Positions 44,675 to 53,938 of a stretch of 64,000 nt of DNA are shown one piece after another (position 1 is the stretch's first letter; each line of letters begins with the position of its first letter). The notes below the pieces were generated by a model, which did no database searches, had not been told where the DNA came from, and worked only from the letters and a program-made list of their open reading frames with translations. The position numbers were made by a program, and so were the translations under genes. Source of the DNA: Streptomyces longwoodensis (lineage in GTDB: Bacteria > Actinomycetota > Actinomycetes > Streptomycetales > Streptomycetaceae); contig NZ_KQ948552.1 in the NCBI RefSeq assembly GCF_001514125.1, positions 124,001 through 188,000 on the forward strand, written 5' to 3'.

Positions 44675-45829
44675 ATGGGGAACACGCTGGGCGTCGCCGT
44701 CGTGGGCTTCGGCTGGATGGGACGTGTCCACACGCAGGCGTACGGCCGTCTGCCCCACCACTTCCCCCAGCTGCCGGTGCGGCCGGAACTGGTCGTCGTC
44801 GCGGACGAGGTGCCGGGGCGGGCCGAGGAGGCGGCGGGGCGGTACGGCTTCGCGTCCGCGACCCGCGACTGGCGGGAGGTGGCCGCCGACCCGCGGGTGG
44901 CGGCCGTGAGCGTGACGGCCCCGAACTTCCTGCACCGCGAGATCGGCGTCGCCATGGCCGAGGCCGGCAAGCACCTGTGGATCGAGAAGCCGGTGGGGCT
45001 GACCGCCGAGGACGCCCGCGCGGTCGCCGACGCCGTCCGCGCGGCGGGCGTCCAGGGCACGGTGGGCTTCAACTACCGCAACGCGCCCGCCGTCGAGACC
45101 GCCCGCCGGATGGTCGCCGCCGGGGACATCGGCACCGTCACCCACGTGCGCATCCGCCTGTTCAGCGACTACGCGGCCCACCCGGACGGCGCGCTGACCT
45201 GGCGTTACGAACGCCGGCGGGGCGGCAGCGGGGTGCTGGGCGACCTGGCCTCGCACGGCGTGGACCTGGCCCGCTTCCTGCTCGGCGAGATCGTGTCGCT
45301 GACCGCCGACACCGCGGTGTTCGTGCCCGAGCGGGCCCGCCCGGTGGGTGCCACCGCAGGGCACTCCCGCGCGACCGGCGGCGCACCGGGCCCCGTGGAG
45401 AACGACGACTACGTCAGCTGCCTGCTGCGCTTCGCCTCCGGTGCCCGCGGCGTGCTGGAGGCCAGCCGCGTCTCGGTCGGCGAGCAGAACGCGTACGGCT
45501 TCGAGGTCCACGGCACCACGGGCGCCCTGTTCTGGGACTACCGGCGCATGGGCGAGCTCGGCGTCAGCCGCGGCACCGCCTACCAGGACCAGCCGGTCAG
45601 CACCGTGTACGTCGGCCCGGGCGACGGCGAGTACGGGGCCTTCCAGCCGGGCGCGGCCAACAGCATGGGCTACGACGACCTGAAGGTGATCGAGGCGTAC
45701 CACTTCCTGCGCTCGGTCAGCGAGGGCACGCCGTACGGGCCGACGCTCGCCGACGCCGTGGCGAGCGCGACGGCGCTGGACGCCATGACCCGCTCGGCGC
45801 GGCGGCGGACGTGGGTGGACCTGCGGTGA
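44675..45829 (+). CDS. Gfo/Idh/MocA-family dehydrogenase
   Basis: A 384-residue sugar or inositol dehydrogenase-like protein: NAD(P) fold GVAVVGFGWMGRVHTQAYG at about residues 6-24, catalytic EKP in HLWIEKPVGLT at about 103-111, NYRNAP and the GGSGVLGDLASHGVDLARFLLG substrate region. Members oxidise polyols or sugars, inositol being a frequent substrate. It is divergent from the LacI gene and probably controlled by it. The ATG follows GAAGGGG. Confidence 0.92.
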   Translation: MGNTLGVAVVGFGWMGRVHTQAYGRLPHHFPQLPVRPELVVVADEVPGRAEEAAGRYGFASATRDWREVAADPRVAAVSVTAPNFLHREIGVAMAEAGKHLWIEKPVGLTAEDARAVADAVRAAGVQGTVGFNYRNAPAVETARRMVAAGDIGTVTHVRIRLFSDYAAHPDGALTWRYERRRGGSGVLGDLASHGVDLARFLLGEIVSLTADTAVFVPERARPVGATAGHSRATGGAPGPVENDDYVSCLLRFASGARGVLEASRVSVGEQNAYGFEVHGTTGALFWDYRRMGELGVSRGTAYQDQPVSTVYVGPGDGEYGAFQPGAANSMGYDDLKVIEAYHFLRSVSEGTPYGPTLADAVASATALDAMTRSARRRTWVDLR

Positions 45830-45836
45830 GGGGCGG

Positions 45837-48074
45837 TCAGATCGCGCTGAGGTCGCCGAAGGCGGGGAACGCGCCCGCGGTGTCGTTGAGTTCGGCCCAG
45901 ACCGTCTTGCCGACGCGCGTCTGGCGGGTGCCCCAGCGCTCGGCGAGCTGGGCCACCAGGTGCAGGCCCCGGCCGCCCTCGTCGTAACTACGGGCCCGGC
46001 GCTGGTGGGGGGCGGTGCTGCTCGCGTCGCGGACCTCGCACAGCAGGGACCGGCCGCGGCCGGCACCCGGCCCGGCGGGCGGCTCCGGGTCGGGCAGGAC
46101 GAGACGCAGGTGGACGGGGGGCCGTCCGTAGCGGATGGCGTTGGTGACCAGTTCGCTGACGACCAGTTCGGCGGTGAACTCCAGTTCCTCCAGGCCCCAC
46201 CGGCGCAGTTGTGCGGCGACCCGGGAGCGGGCCCGGGACACCTCGGCGGGGTCGGCGGCCAGGTCCCACCCGGCCACCCGGTCGTCCCCCAGGGCGCGGG
46301 TGCGGGCGAGGAGCAGGGCGACGTCGTCGGCGGGCCGCTCGGGCAGCAGGGTGTCGAGCACCGTGTCGCAGGCGGCGTCCAGGGAGCGGGCGGGCCGGGC
46401 GAGCACCTGCCGGAGGCGGGTCAGACCGGCCTCGACGTCGTGGTCGCGGGCCTCGATCAGGCCGTCGGTGTAGAGGGCGAGCAGGCTGCCCTCGGGCAGC
46501 TGGACCTCCAGCGCCTCGAACGGCAGGCCGCCCAGCCCGAGGGGCGGTCCCGGGGGCAGGTCCAGGGCGCGGTGGACGCCGTCCGGGGTGACGACGGTGG
46601 GCAGGACGTGACCCGCGCGGGCCAGGATGCAGCTGCAGCTGACGGGGTCGTAGACGGCGTACAGGCAGGTCGCGCCGATCTCCGCGGCGTCGTCGTCGGG
46701 GTCGGTCGCCGCTTCGGCGGACAGGCGCAGGACCACGTCGTCCAGGTGGGTGAGCAGCTCGTCGGGCGGCAGGTCGATGTCGGCCAGGGTGCGCACCGCG
46801 GTCCGCAGCCGGCCCATGGTGGCGGCGGCGTGGACCCCGTGCCCGACGACGTCGCCCACCACCAGGGCGACCCGCGCCCCCGACAGCGGGATGACGTCGT
46901 ACCAGTCGCCGCCCACGCCGAGCCGGTCGCCGGCCGGGAGGTAGCGGTAGGCGACGTCCACGGCGGACTGCTCGGGGGTGCGGGCCGGGAGCAGGCTGCG
47001 CTGGAGGCCGAGGGCGGTGGCGCGGGCGTGGGTGTAGCGGCAGGCGTTGTCGACGGCGACGGCCGCCCGCGTGGCGATCTCCTGCGCGAGGAGCAGGTCC
47101 TCGCCGTCGTACGGCTCGGGACTGCCGTCGCGGGAGAACTGGGCCACGCCGAGGGTGACGCCCCGGGCCCGCAGGGGCACGACCAGGGTCGAGTGGCCCT
47201 CCCCCGGGGACCCGTCGGCGGGGAGCCGCGCGGGCTGCCCGGTGGCGAGGACCCGGGCGGGCGGGGAGTCCTCCGGGTAGGTGTGGAGCTGCTGGGGGGC
47301 GACGGCCGGGGGCGGCGGGTCGCCGTCCGGACCGCGCGGGTGGTCGGGCCCGTCCGTGCGACGCGCGGCGTACGCGCTGTCCGTGTGGGCGCCGGTCCTC
47401 GCGCGCTGGGCGATGCGGCGGAGGACGGGCGGCTGCCGGTCCGGGTCGCGGCCGTGCAGCAGCGCGTCGAGCAGGTCGACGCAGGCCCGGTCGGCGAAGT
47501 GCTCGGTGGCGAAGTCGGCCAGCTCCTGGGTGGTACGGGCGATGTCCAGGGTGGTGCCGATGCGGAGCCCGGCGTCGTTCACCACGGACAGCCGCCAGCG
47601 CAGCCGCCGGTCCCGCTCCTCCTGGTAGGCCACGACGCCGCGTTCGGAGCTGCGGTCCACGTAGCCCGTGGCCACCTCGGTCAGCCGGCGTGCCGCGGCG
47701 CTGATCAGCTCCGGGTCGCTGGTCAGGCGGGGCAGGGCGGCCAGCACCCGGTCCAGGGCGATGGCCTGGGCGAGCCGGTGGGCACGCAGGACGGCGGTGA
47801 CGGAGACCCCGCCGCGGGCGAGCCGGCGTGCCCGGTCGAGGTCGGCCGCGGGCGGCGGGATGCGGTCCGCCTCGACGCCGTGCTCCAGCCCGTCGAGCGC
47901 CGCGGCGATGTGCTCGGCGATGTTCCGCGTGGTCACCCGGGCGATCTCCGGGTCGGCCCACAGCTCGGGGACCTCCCGGCGCAGGCCCCGCTCCACGTCG
48001 GCGACCAGCTCGTCCGCATCGGCGCTCAGCTCGCGCGCGGCCCGGGCCACCAGGCTGTCCGCGGTGACGTCCAC
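45837..48074 (-). CDS. SpoIIE-type PP2C phosphatase with GAF and HATPase domains
   Basis: A 745-residue multi-domain regulator. From the N-terminus: an RsbRD-like helical region (about 1-180, with SVTAVLRAHRLAQAIALDRVL), a GAF domain (about 200-370), a SpoIIE/PP2C phosphatase (about 375-605; VGGDWYDVIPL and ALVVGDVVGHGVHAA) and a C-terminal anti-sigma-type HATPase (about 610-740; ELVVSELVTNAIRYG; GGRGLHLVAQLAERWG). The arrangement is frequent in streptomycetes and suggests a sensor that dephosphorylates STAS proteins and phosphorylates its own partner. The start is set at GTG 48074 near the N-terminal homology limit and is uncertain. The cognate STAS protein cannot be named. Confidence 0.9.
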   Translation of the reverse strand: MDVTADSLVARAARELSADADELVADVERGLRREVPELWADPEIARVTTRNIAEHIAAALDGLEHGVEADRIPPPAADLDRARRLARGGVSVTAVLRAHRLAQAIALDRVLAALPRLTSDPELISAAARRLTEVATGYVDRSSERGVVAYQEERDRRLRWRLSVVNDAGLRIGTTLDIARTTQELADFATEHFADRACVDLLDALLHGRDPDRQPPVLRRIAQRARTGAHTDSAYAARRTDGPDHPRGPDGDPPPPAVAPQQLHTYPEDSPPARVLATGQPARLPADGSPGEGHSTLVVPLRARGVTLGVAQFSRDGSPEPYDGEDLLLAQEIATRAAVAVDNACRYTHARATALGLQRSLLPARTPEQSAVDVAYRYLPAGDRLGVGGDWYDVIPLSGARVALVVGDVVGHGVHAAATMGRLRTAVRTLADIDLPPDELLTHLDDVVLRLSAEAATDPDDDAAEIGATCLYAVYDPVSCSCILARAGHVLPTVVTPDGVHRALDLPPGPPLGLGGLPFEALEVQLPEGSLLALYTDGLIEARDHDVEAGLTRLRQVLARPARSLDAACDTVLDTLLPERPADDVALLLARTRALGDDRVAGWDLAADPAEVSRARSRVAAQLRRWGLEELEFTAELVVSELVTNAIRYGRPPVHLRLVLPDPEPPAGPGAGRGRSLLCEVRDASSTAPHQRRARSYDEGGRGLHLVAQLAERWGTRQTRVGKTVWAELNDTAGAFPAFGDLSAI

Positions 48075-48318
48075 AAGAACGACGGTACGCCGATCGGCGG
48101 GACGGGCCAGGCGAGGGGCGGCCGGGGTGGGGTCGGGCGGGGGTGTGGCTTGCGGCGAGGAGGGCGGATGGCTGGATGCCGGTCTTTGAGTACCATCCGA
48201 GTGGATTGGCGCCGACCAGGTGGTCCCCCGGCCGGTTGGTCCACGGCCTGACGGGCGGTGTGCCCGGTCAGTCCAGTTCTCCTGCAACCCTCTCCAGCCG
48301 AAGGACGAGATCGGAGCC

Positions 48319-48993
48319 ATGCGCGTACTCCTGGTCGAGGACGAGGAAGACCTGCGGCAGGTGATCTCGGCGGGCCTGAGGGACGCCGGGTACGCCGTCG
48401 ACACCGCGTCCGACTGGCCCGAGGCGGACGTCATGCTCGATCTGGTGCCCTACAGCTGCGTCGTGCTCGACCGCATCGTGCCGTCCGGCGACACGCTGCT
48501 GCCGCTCCAGGAGCGCCGCCGACGCGGCTGGACGACACCGGTCCTGTGTCTCACGGCCCTGAACGAGGTCGCGGACCGTGTGGACGGCTTCCACTCCGGA
48601 GCGGACGACTACCTGGCGAAACCGTTCGCCATGGTGGAGCTCGTGCTGCGTGTCGGCAGTCTCGTCCGCCGGGCACCGGAGCGGCTGCCCGTGGTGCTGC
48701 GCTACGCCGACGTCGAGCTCGACGAGGTCAGGCGCGAGGTGCGTCGCGCCGGCGTCCTGCTGTATCCGACGCCCAAGGAGTACGCGGTCCTGCACCACCT
48801 CCTGCTGCACCCGGACGAGGTGGTCACCCGTACCGCGTTGATCGAGCACTGCTGGGACGAGATGGCCGACCCCGTCTCCAACGTCGTCGACGCGGTCATG
48901 ACGGGCCTGCGGCGCAAGCTGGGCGAGCCGGCCCTGATCCGGACCGTCCGCGGTCACGGCTTCCGGCTCACGGACCGTACGGATCCGTCATGA
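48319..48993 (+). CDS. OmpR/PhoB-type response regulator
   Basis: A 224-residue response regulator: receiver with acidic pair EDEED (residues 7-11), phospho-acceptor Asp in VVLDRIVPSGD at about residue 50, conserved Thr/Lys positions (TALN, LAKPF), and winged-helix C-terminus (LLYPTPKEYAVLHHLLLHPDEVVTR; SNVVDAVMTGLRRKLG). It overlaps the histidine kinase gene as ATGA. Target genes are unknown; the secreted GH114-like gene downstream is one option. ATG 48319 follows CGGAGCC. Confidence 0.94.
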   Translation: MRVLLVEDEEDLRQVISAGLRDAGYAVDTASDWPEADVMLDLVPYSCVVLDRIVPSGDTLLPLQERRRRGWTTPVLCLTALNEVADRVDGFHSGADDYLAKPFAMVELVLRVGSLVRRAPERLPVVLRYADVELDEVRREVRRAGVLLYPTPKEYAVLHHLLLHPDEVVTRTALIEHCWDEMADPVSNVVDAVMTGLRRKLGEPALIRTVRGHGFRLTDRTDPS

Positions 48994-50321
48994 CGGACGG
49001 ACGGCCGTCCCCGGCCCGCCGGCGCCTGAGCCGTCTGCAGCGGCGGCTCACCCTGGCGTACACACTGATCACGCTGGCCGGGGTGGGAGCGCTGTCCTGG
49101 CTGGTGATCCGCACGGACGGACGGTCCTGGCAGGCGGCCGAGTACGAGGAGATGCGCCGGCGGGCGGCGGTGGCCGCTTCGCTCGTGTACTACACCGACG
49201 CCGGGATCCAGCTCGACGGTCTGTACGACGACGAGGCGACCAGTGGCCGTCGCCAGGTGATCGTGCTCCAGTCCCGCCGCGACGGACTCAAGCGGGTGTT
49301 CGTCTCCCGCGGTCCCGCGACGGACGTCGGGGCCGATGCGGTCGACCGGGTGGCGCGCAGCGCGATGGCCCGCGACGACACCGTACGTGCGGGAGGCCGT
49401 ACCCACGCCGGTCAGCCGGTGTACCTGCTGGCGGTGCCCTTCTACGACGATGCGACGCAGAGGACGTCGGGCGCGGTGGTGGTGGTCGGCGACCCCGCCG
49501 AGGGACGCTCCGAACACCACCGGCTGGTGATGGCGGTCCTGTCCGGCTCCGCTCTCCTGGTGCTCTTGGCGGCGGTGACGGGGCACGTGCTGTCCGGGCG
49601 CAGTATGCGTCCCGCCGCGGAGGCACTCGACGCCCAGGAACGGCTGCTCGCCGACGCGGCACACGAGCTGCGCACGCCGGTGGCCGTGATGCGGGGCTCG
49701 GTCGATCTCGCGGACGCCGACCCGGACCGGTTGCACGCGCACCTGCCGCGCCTGCGGCGGGCCGCGGACCGGATGACGGACGTCGTCGAGAACATCCTCA
49801 CCCGCGGCCGCCTGCAGGCCGGGCACACGTCTCGTCCCGTCCCCCTGCGCCTGGACCAGCTCGTCGAGCAGGTCTGCGAGGAGCTGCCGCCCTCCCGGCA
49901 CACGGTGAGACCGCTGCTCGAACCGTCGGTGGTGACCGCCGACCCGGAGTTGGTGCGGACAGCGGTGCGCAACCTGCTCGCCAACGCACTGCGGCACGGG
50001 CGGACCCCGGGTGACCCGCTGGAGCGGGCCCAGGTGGACATAGCCGTCCACGGTACGACGGTGACGGTGGCTGACCGGGGCCCCGGACTGGACCCGGAGA
50101 GCCTGCCCGGTCTGCTGGTCCGGTACCGCTCCCCCGGCGGCGGCACCGGCATCGGGCTGTCACTGGTGCGGGACGTCGCTGCCGCCCACGGCGGAGACGT
50201 AACGGTGCGCAGGCGGCCCGGCGGCGGTTCGGTCTTCGCGCTCGTGCTCGGTCCGGCCCAGAGGCGGACGGGACGCCCCGGGACACGACGGCGTTCCGCC
50301 GACCGTGATCCCTCCTCATGA
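48990..50321 (+). CDS. Two-component sensor histidine kinase
   Basis: A 443-residue membrane kinase. Two hydrophobic segments (residues about 20-45 and 175-200) enclose an extracytoplasmic sensor. The H-box DAAHELRTPVAVMRG has His at about 225. N-box RTAVRNLLANALRHGR, G1 VADRGPGL and G2 GGGTGIGLSLVRDV are all present. HAMP is not obvious. With the overlapping response regulator it forms a classic pair. Confidence 0.94.
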   Translation: MTDGRPSPARRRLSRLQRRLTLAYTLITLAGVGALSWLVIRTDGRSWQAAEYEEMRRRAAVAASLVYYTDAGIQLDGLYDDEATSGRRQVIVLQSRRDGLKRVFVSRGPATDVGADAVDRVARSAMARDDTVRAGGRTHAGQPVYLLAVPFYDDATQRTSGAVVVVGDPAEGRSEHHRLVMAVLSGSALLVLLAAVTGHVLSGRSMRPAAEALDAQERLLADAAHELRTPVAVMRGSVDLADADPDRLHAHLPRLRRAADRMTDVVENILTRGRLQAGHTSRPVPLRLDQLVEQVCEELPPSRHTVRPLLEPSVVTADPELVRTAVRNLLANALRHGRTPGDPLERAQVDIAVHGTTVTVADRGPGLDPESLPGLLVRYRSPGGGTGIGLSLVRDVAAAHGGDVTVRRRPGGGSVFALVLGPAQRRTGRPGTRRRSADRDPSS

Positions 50322-50382
50322 TTCCCTCACGGTTCCCGGACCAGGATGTGTCCGTCCGTCCCCACTTCGCCCAGGAGCACGT

Positions 50383-51231
50383 GTGCCGAACCATGCCGCT
50401 GTACCTTTCCTCCGCCGTAGGAGCACCGCCGTTGCCGGGGTGGTCGGCGCCGTCACCGCCCTGGGAGTGGGCGTGACCCTCTCCCACGTCTTCGCGGCCG
50501 CTCCCGCGCCGAAGGTGGTGCCTCCCACGGCCAACGCGGCGTTCGACTATCAGATCGGCGGCCCGTACACCCCCGGGAAGGGGGTGACCGCCGTGTCGCG
50601 CGACCGGTCCGCCCGGCCCGTCGGCGGCCTGTACAACGTCTGTTACGTCAACGCGTTCCAGGCGCAGCCCGACGCGCTCGGCTGGTGGCAGAAGAACCAC
50701 CCCGACCTGGTCCTGCTCGACAAGAACAAGCGTCCGGTGATCGACGAGGACTGGGACGAGGCCCTTCTGGACACGTCGACGGCGGACAAGCGCTCCCGGC
50801 TCGCCGACGTCGTCGGCGCGTGGGTGGACGGCTGCGCCAAGAGCGGTTTCCAAGCCGTGGAGCCGGACAACCTCGACTCCTACGAGCGTTCGGGCGGTCG
50901 CCTGACCAAGGCGGACAACGCGGCCTTCGCCAAGCTCCTGGCCACCCGGGCCCACTCCGCGGGGCTCGCCGTCGGACAGAAGAACACCGTCGACATGCTG
51001 CCGGACAGCACCAAGATCGGCTTCGACTTCGCCGTCGCCGAGGAATGCGGCGCGTACGACGAGTGCGGCGACTACGCCAAGGCTTACGCGGACCGCGTCT
51101 TCGTGATCGAGTACAGCGATCGCGGCTTCAGCCGGGCCTGCGCGGGCTTCGGCGCTCGCCTCGGCATCGTCCAGCGCGACCTGGACGTCGCCCCTCGCGG
51201 AGCCGGTGGTCACACGTTCCGGACCTGCTGA
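50383..51231 (+). CDS. Secreted GH114/TM1410-like glycoside hydrolase family protein
   Basis: A 282-residue protein with an N-terminal signal region (about 1-40, hydrophobic VAGVVGAVTALGVGVTL) and a TIM-barrel-like domain. Motifs are PVGGLYNVCYVNAFQAQPD, VIDEDWDEALLD, FQAVEPDNLDSYERSGG and VFVIEYSDRGFSRAC. These match the endo-alpha-1,4-polygalactosaminidase (GH114)/TM1410 family, with EPDNLD near the proposed catalytic acids. It may hydrolyse an amino-sugar or galactosaminoglycan polymer at the cell surface. GTG 50383 follows CCAGGAGC. It lies 61 bases after the kinase gene. Confidence 0.85.
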   Translation: MPNHAAVPFLRRRSTAVAGVVGAVTALGVGVTLSHVFAAAPAPKVVPPTANAAFDYQIGGPYTPGKGVTAVSRDRSARPVGGLYNVCYVNAFQAQPDALGWWQKNHPDLVLLDKNKRPVIDEDWDEALLDTSTADKRSRLADVVGAWVDGCAKSGFQAVEPDNLDSYERSGGRLTKADNAAFAKLLATRAHSAGLAVGQKNTVDMLPDSTKIGFDFAVAEECGAYDECGDYAKAYADRVFVIEYSDRGFSRACAGFGARLGIVQRDLDVAPRGAGGHTFRTC

Positions 51232-51275
51232 GGTGAGTCCCTCCGCCCGCCCGTGGTGGGCAGGCGGCGGCCGTG

Positions 51276-52904
51276 TCAGGCGGCCGCGGGCAGTGCGCGC
51301 AGCGCCTCGCCGATGAGGGTGATGCCCTCCTCGATCTCGTGGGCCGCGCCCGCCGCGTAGCCGAGGACCAGGCCGGGCGGGCCGGGGGTGAGGCGGTGCC
51401 AGGACAGGGGGTGGGCCTTCACGCCCCGGGCGAGCGCGGCCGCGGCGAGGGCGGTGTCGGGGACGCGGCTGCCGGGTCCGTCGGCGAAGGTGACCAGGAG
51501 GTGCAGGCCGGCGGCCGCGCCGTGGACGCGGGCGCCGGGCAGGTGCGCCTCGACGGCCCGGAGCATCACGTCCCGGCGCCTGCGGTGGCGGCGCCGGACG
51601 TGGCGCAGGTGCCGTTCGAGCTCGCCCGAGTCCATCAGCCGGGCCAGGACCAGTTGGGTGAGGACGCCGTTGCCGAGGTCGGCGTACCGCTTGGCGGTGA
51701 CCAGGGCGTCGCGCAGGTGGGGCGGGACCAGGAGCCAGCCGACGCGCAGCGCGGGGGCGAGCAGCTTGGAGATGCTGCCCGCGTAGCAGACCGCGTCGGG
51801 CAGGAGGGAGCGCAGCGCGGGCACGGGGGGCCGGTCGTAGCGGTGCTCGGCGTCGTAGTCGTCCTCGATCACGACGCCGCCCCCGGCCGCCCAGCGCAGC
51901 AGCTCGCGCCGGCGTTCGCCGTCGAGGACCACTCCGGTGGGGAACTGGTGCGCCGGGGTCATGAGCACCGCGCGGGCGCCGCCGGCCCGCAGCGCGTCGA
52001 CGTCGAGGCCGCCGGCGTCCACGGGGACGGGGACGGTCGTGAGGCCGCCGTACTCCAGCTGCTGGCGCGCGCCGAGCGAGCCGGGGTCCTCGACGGCGAC
52101 GCGGTCGACGCCGTCGGCGCGCAGCAGCTGGGCGAGCAGCCCCAGGGCCTGCGCCACCCCGGCGACCACCACGACCTCGTCCGGGTCGGCGCGGATGCCG
52201 CGGTTGCGGGCCAGCCAGCCGACGACGGCCCGCCGCAGCGCGGGCGCGCCCTGGGGGCTGCCGTAGCCGAAGTCGGCCGGGGTGGCGGCGGCGAGGACGG
52301 CGCGTTCGGCGCGCAGCCAGGCGGTACGGGGGAAGGCGGCGAGGTCGGGCACGCCCGGGGAGAGGTCGATCCGGCAGGGCAGGCCGCGCAGGGCGTCGAC
52401 GAGGCCGTCGCGGTGGGGCGGGGCGGTGAAGAAGGCGCCACCCGCCACGGCTCCCTCGGCCTCCGACCGTCCCACCTGCCCGGCATCGCCCCCCTCGGTC
52501 GCGGGAGGAACCGGGCGCGCCGGGGCGGCGACGACCACCGTGCCGCCCCTGCCCCGGCCGGCGATCTGGCCGGACTCGGACAGGCGCCGGTACGCCTCGG
52601 TGACCACGCCCCGGGTGACCCGGAGCTCCTCGGCGAGGACGCGGCTGGCGGGGAGCCGCGTCCCGACCGGCAGCCGGCCGTCGGCGATGGCCGACCGCAG
52701 CCGGTCGGCGAGCCAGGCGGTCAGCCCGCCCGGGGGTGCGTCGGCGATGTCGAGCTGGAGGAAGTCGGAGCCGAGGGCGGCGCCGGGCCGTGCCGGACGG
52801 CCGCCGGCCCCGGCGGCCGCACCGGCCGGTCTCACCGTCGCGTCCGGCACGGCGGTTTTGGACCCCTCGACCGACGACTCTCTGGACCTGCCCATGGCGT
52901 CCAT
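51276..52904 (-). CDS. MocR/PdxR-type GntR regulator with aminotransferase domain
   Basis: A 542-residue fusion. An N-terminal GntR winged helix (about residues 50-115; SAIADGRLPVGTRLPASRVLAEELRVTRGVVTEAYRRL) is joined by a linker to a fold-type I aminotransferase domain (about 165-535), whose PLP lysine is in YAGSISKLLAPALRVGW. MocR proteins act as PLP-sensing regulators, for example of pyridoxal or GABA pathways. The divergent EamA exporter gene starts about 20 bases away, so control of this exporter is likely. The start is uncertain; ATG 52904 or 52895 is plausible. Confidence 0.9.
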   Translation of the reverse strand: MDAMGRSRESSVEGSKTAVPDATVRPAGAAAGAGGRPARPGAALGSDFLQLDIADAPPGGLTAWLADRLRSAIADGRLPVGTRLPASRVLAEELRVTRGVVTEAYRRLSESGQIAGRGRGGTVVVAAPARPVPPATEGGDAGQVGRSEAEGAVAGGAFFTAPPHRDGLVDALRGLPCRIDLSPGVPDLAAFPRTAWLRAERAVLAAATPADFGYGSPQGAPALRRAVVGWLARNRGIRADPDEVVVVAGVAQALGLLAQLLRADGVDRVAVEDPGSLGARQQLEYGGLTTVPVPVDAGGLDVDALRAGGARAVLMTPAHQFPTGVVLDGERRRELLRWAAGGGVVIEDDYDAEHRYDRPPVPALRSLLPDAVCYAGSISKLLAPALRVGWLLVPPHLRDALVTAKRYADLGNGVLTQLVLARLMDSGELERHLRHVRRRHRRRRDVMLRAVEAHLPGARVHGAAAGLHLLVTFADGPGSRVPDTALAAAALARGVKAHPLSWHRLTPGPPGLVLGYAAGAAHEIEEGITLIGEALRALPAAA

Positions 52905-52924
52905 TGTGGAGCCAGGGTGGAGGC

Positions 52925-53884
52925 ATGGACACCCCTTCCGCTTCCTTCGCACCCCTGGTCCCCGGCATGGTCGGGATGGTGCTGGTCGGCAGCAGCGTCG
53001 GCGTCTCGCACGCGCTCGTCGACGCCCCGCTGTTCACCGCCCAGGCCGTCCGCTACGCGGCCGCGACCCTGATCCTGCTGCTCCTCGCCCGGCTCGCCGG
53101 TGCCCGCCCGGTCCGGCCGCGCGGCCGGGAGTGGCTGTGGCTGACCGGGCTCGCGGTGACGGGGCTGGTGCTGTTCAACGTCGCCGTGGTGCGGGGGGTC
53201 GCGCACGCGGAGCCCGCGGTGATCGCGGTCGCGGTGGCGTCGGTGCCGGTGGTCCTCGGGGTCCTCGGCCCGCTGCTGGAACGGCGTTCCCCGAGCCGGC
53301 AGGTGCTGCTGGCGGCGCCCGTGGTGGTGGCGGGCGCGGTGCTGGTGGAGGGCACGGGCCGTACGGACGCGGCAGGGGTGGGCTGGGCGGCGCTGGCCCT
53401 GGGCTGCGAGGCGGCGTTCACGCTGCTGGCGGTGCCGGTGCTCGGCCGGCACACGCCGTGGGGGGTGTCGGTGCACGCGTCGTGGCTGGCCGCGGTGCTG
53501 TTCGCCGTGCTCGGCGTGACGTACGAAGGCCCCACGGCCGCACGGGAGTTGACGGGCACGCAGTGGGCGGCCGTGGGCTACCTGGCGCTGCTGGTCACGG
53601 CGGTCGCCTTCGTGCTCTGGTACTCGACCGTACGCACGGTCGGCGCCGGCCGCGCGGGCCTGCTCACGGGCCTCGCCCCGCTCGCGGCGGCAGGGGCGGG
53701 GACGGTGGCGGGGACGGGGGTGCCGGGCGCGACGGTGTGGCTGGGGATCGCGGTGGTGATCGGGGGGGTGGTCGGGGGGCTGTGGACGCGTCGTGCCCCT
53801 GGCATCGATGTGGTGTCGGTCGACGCGCCCTCCGTCCAGGCACCGCCCGCCGACGCGCCCTCCACGGCACCGACCCGGCGCTGA
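52925..53884 (+). CDS. EamA/DMT-family transporter
   Basis: A 319-residue membrane protein with about ten hydrophobic segments in two EamA repeats (first from PLVPGMVGMVLVGSS, second from GVGWAALALGCEAAFTLLAV), followed by a hydrophilic Pro/Ser-rich tail of about 35 residues. EamA proteins export amino acids or metabolites, or import nucleosides. Divergent from the MocR regulator; regulators of this kind often control such exporters. ATG 52925 follows GTGGAGG. Confidence 0.9.
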   Translation: MDTPSASFAPLVPGMVGMVLVGSSVGVSHALVDAPLFTAQAVRYAAATLILLLLARLAGARPVRPRGREWLWLTGLAVTGLVLFNVAVVRGVAHAEPAVIAVAVASVPVVLGVLGPLLERRSPSRQVLLAAPVVVAGAVLVEGTGRTDAAGVGWAALALGCEAAFTLLAVPVLGRHTPWGVSVHASWLAAVLFAVLGVTYEGPTAARELTGTQWAAVGYLALLVTAVAFVLWYSTVRTVGAGRAGLLTGLAPLAAAGAGTVAGTGVPGATVWLGIAVVIGGVVGGLWTRRAPGIDVVSVDAPSVQAPPADAPSTAPTRR

Positions 53885-53938
53885 CCTCCCGCGCTCCCGC
53901 CTATCGTGACTGGCGGTGATCACGACGAGGGAGTCGAT

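Noticed and set aside
45960..48251. 763-codon plus-strand frame opposite the SpoIIE phosphatase
   Set aside because: Mirror frame of a gene with clear domains; composition is Gly/Val/Arg/Gln-rich with no motif.
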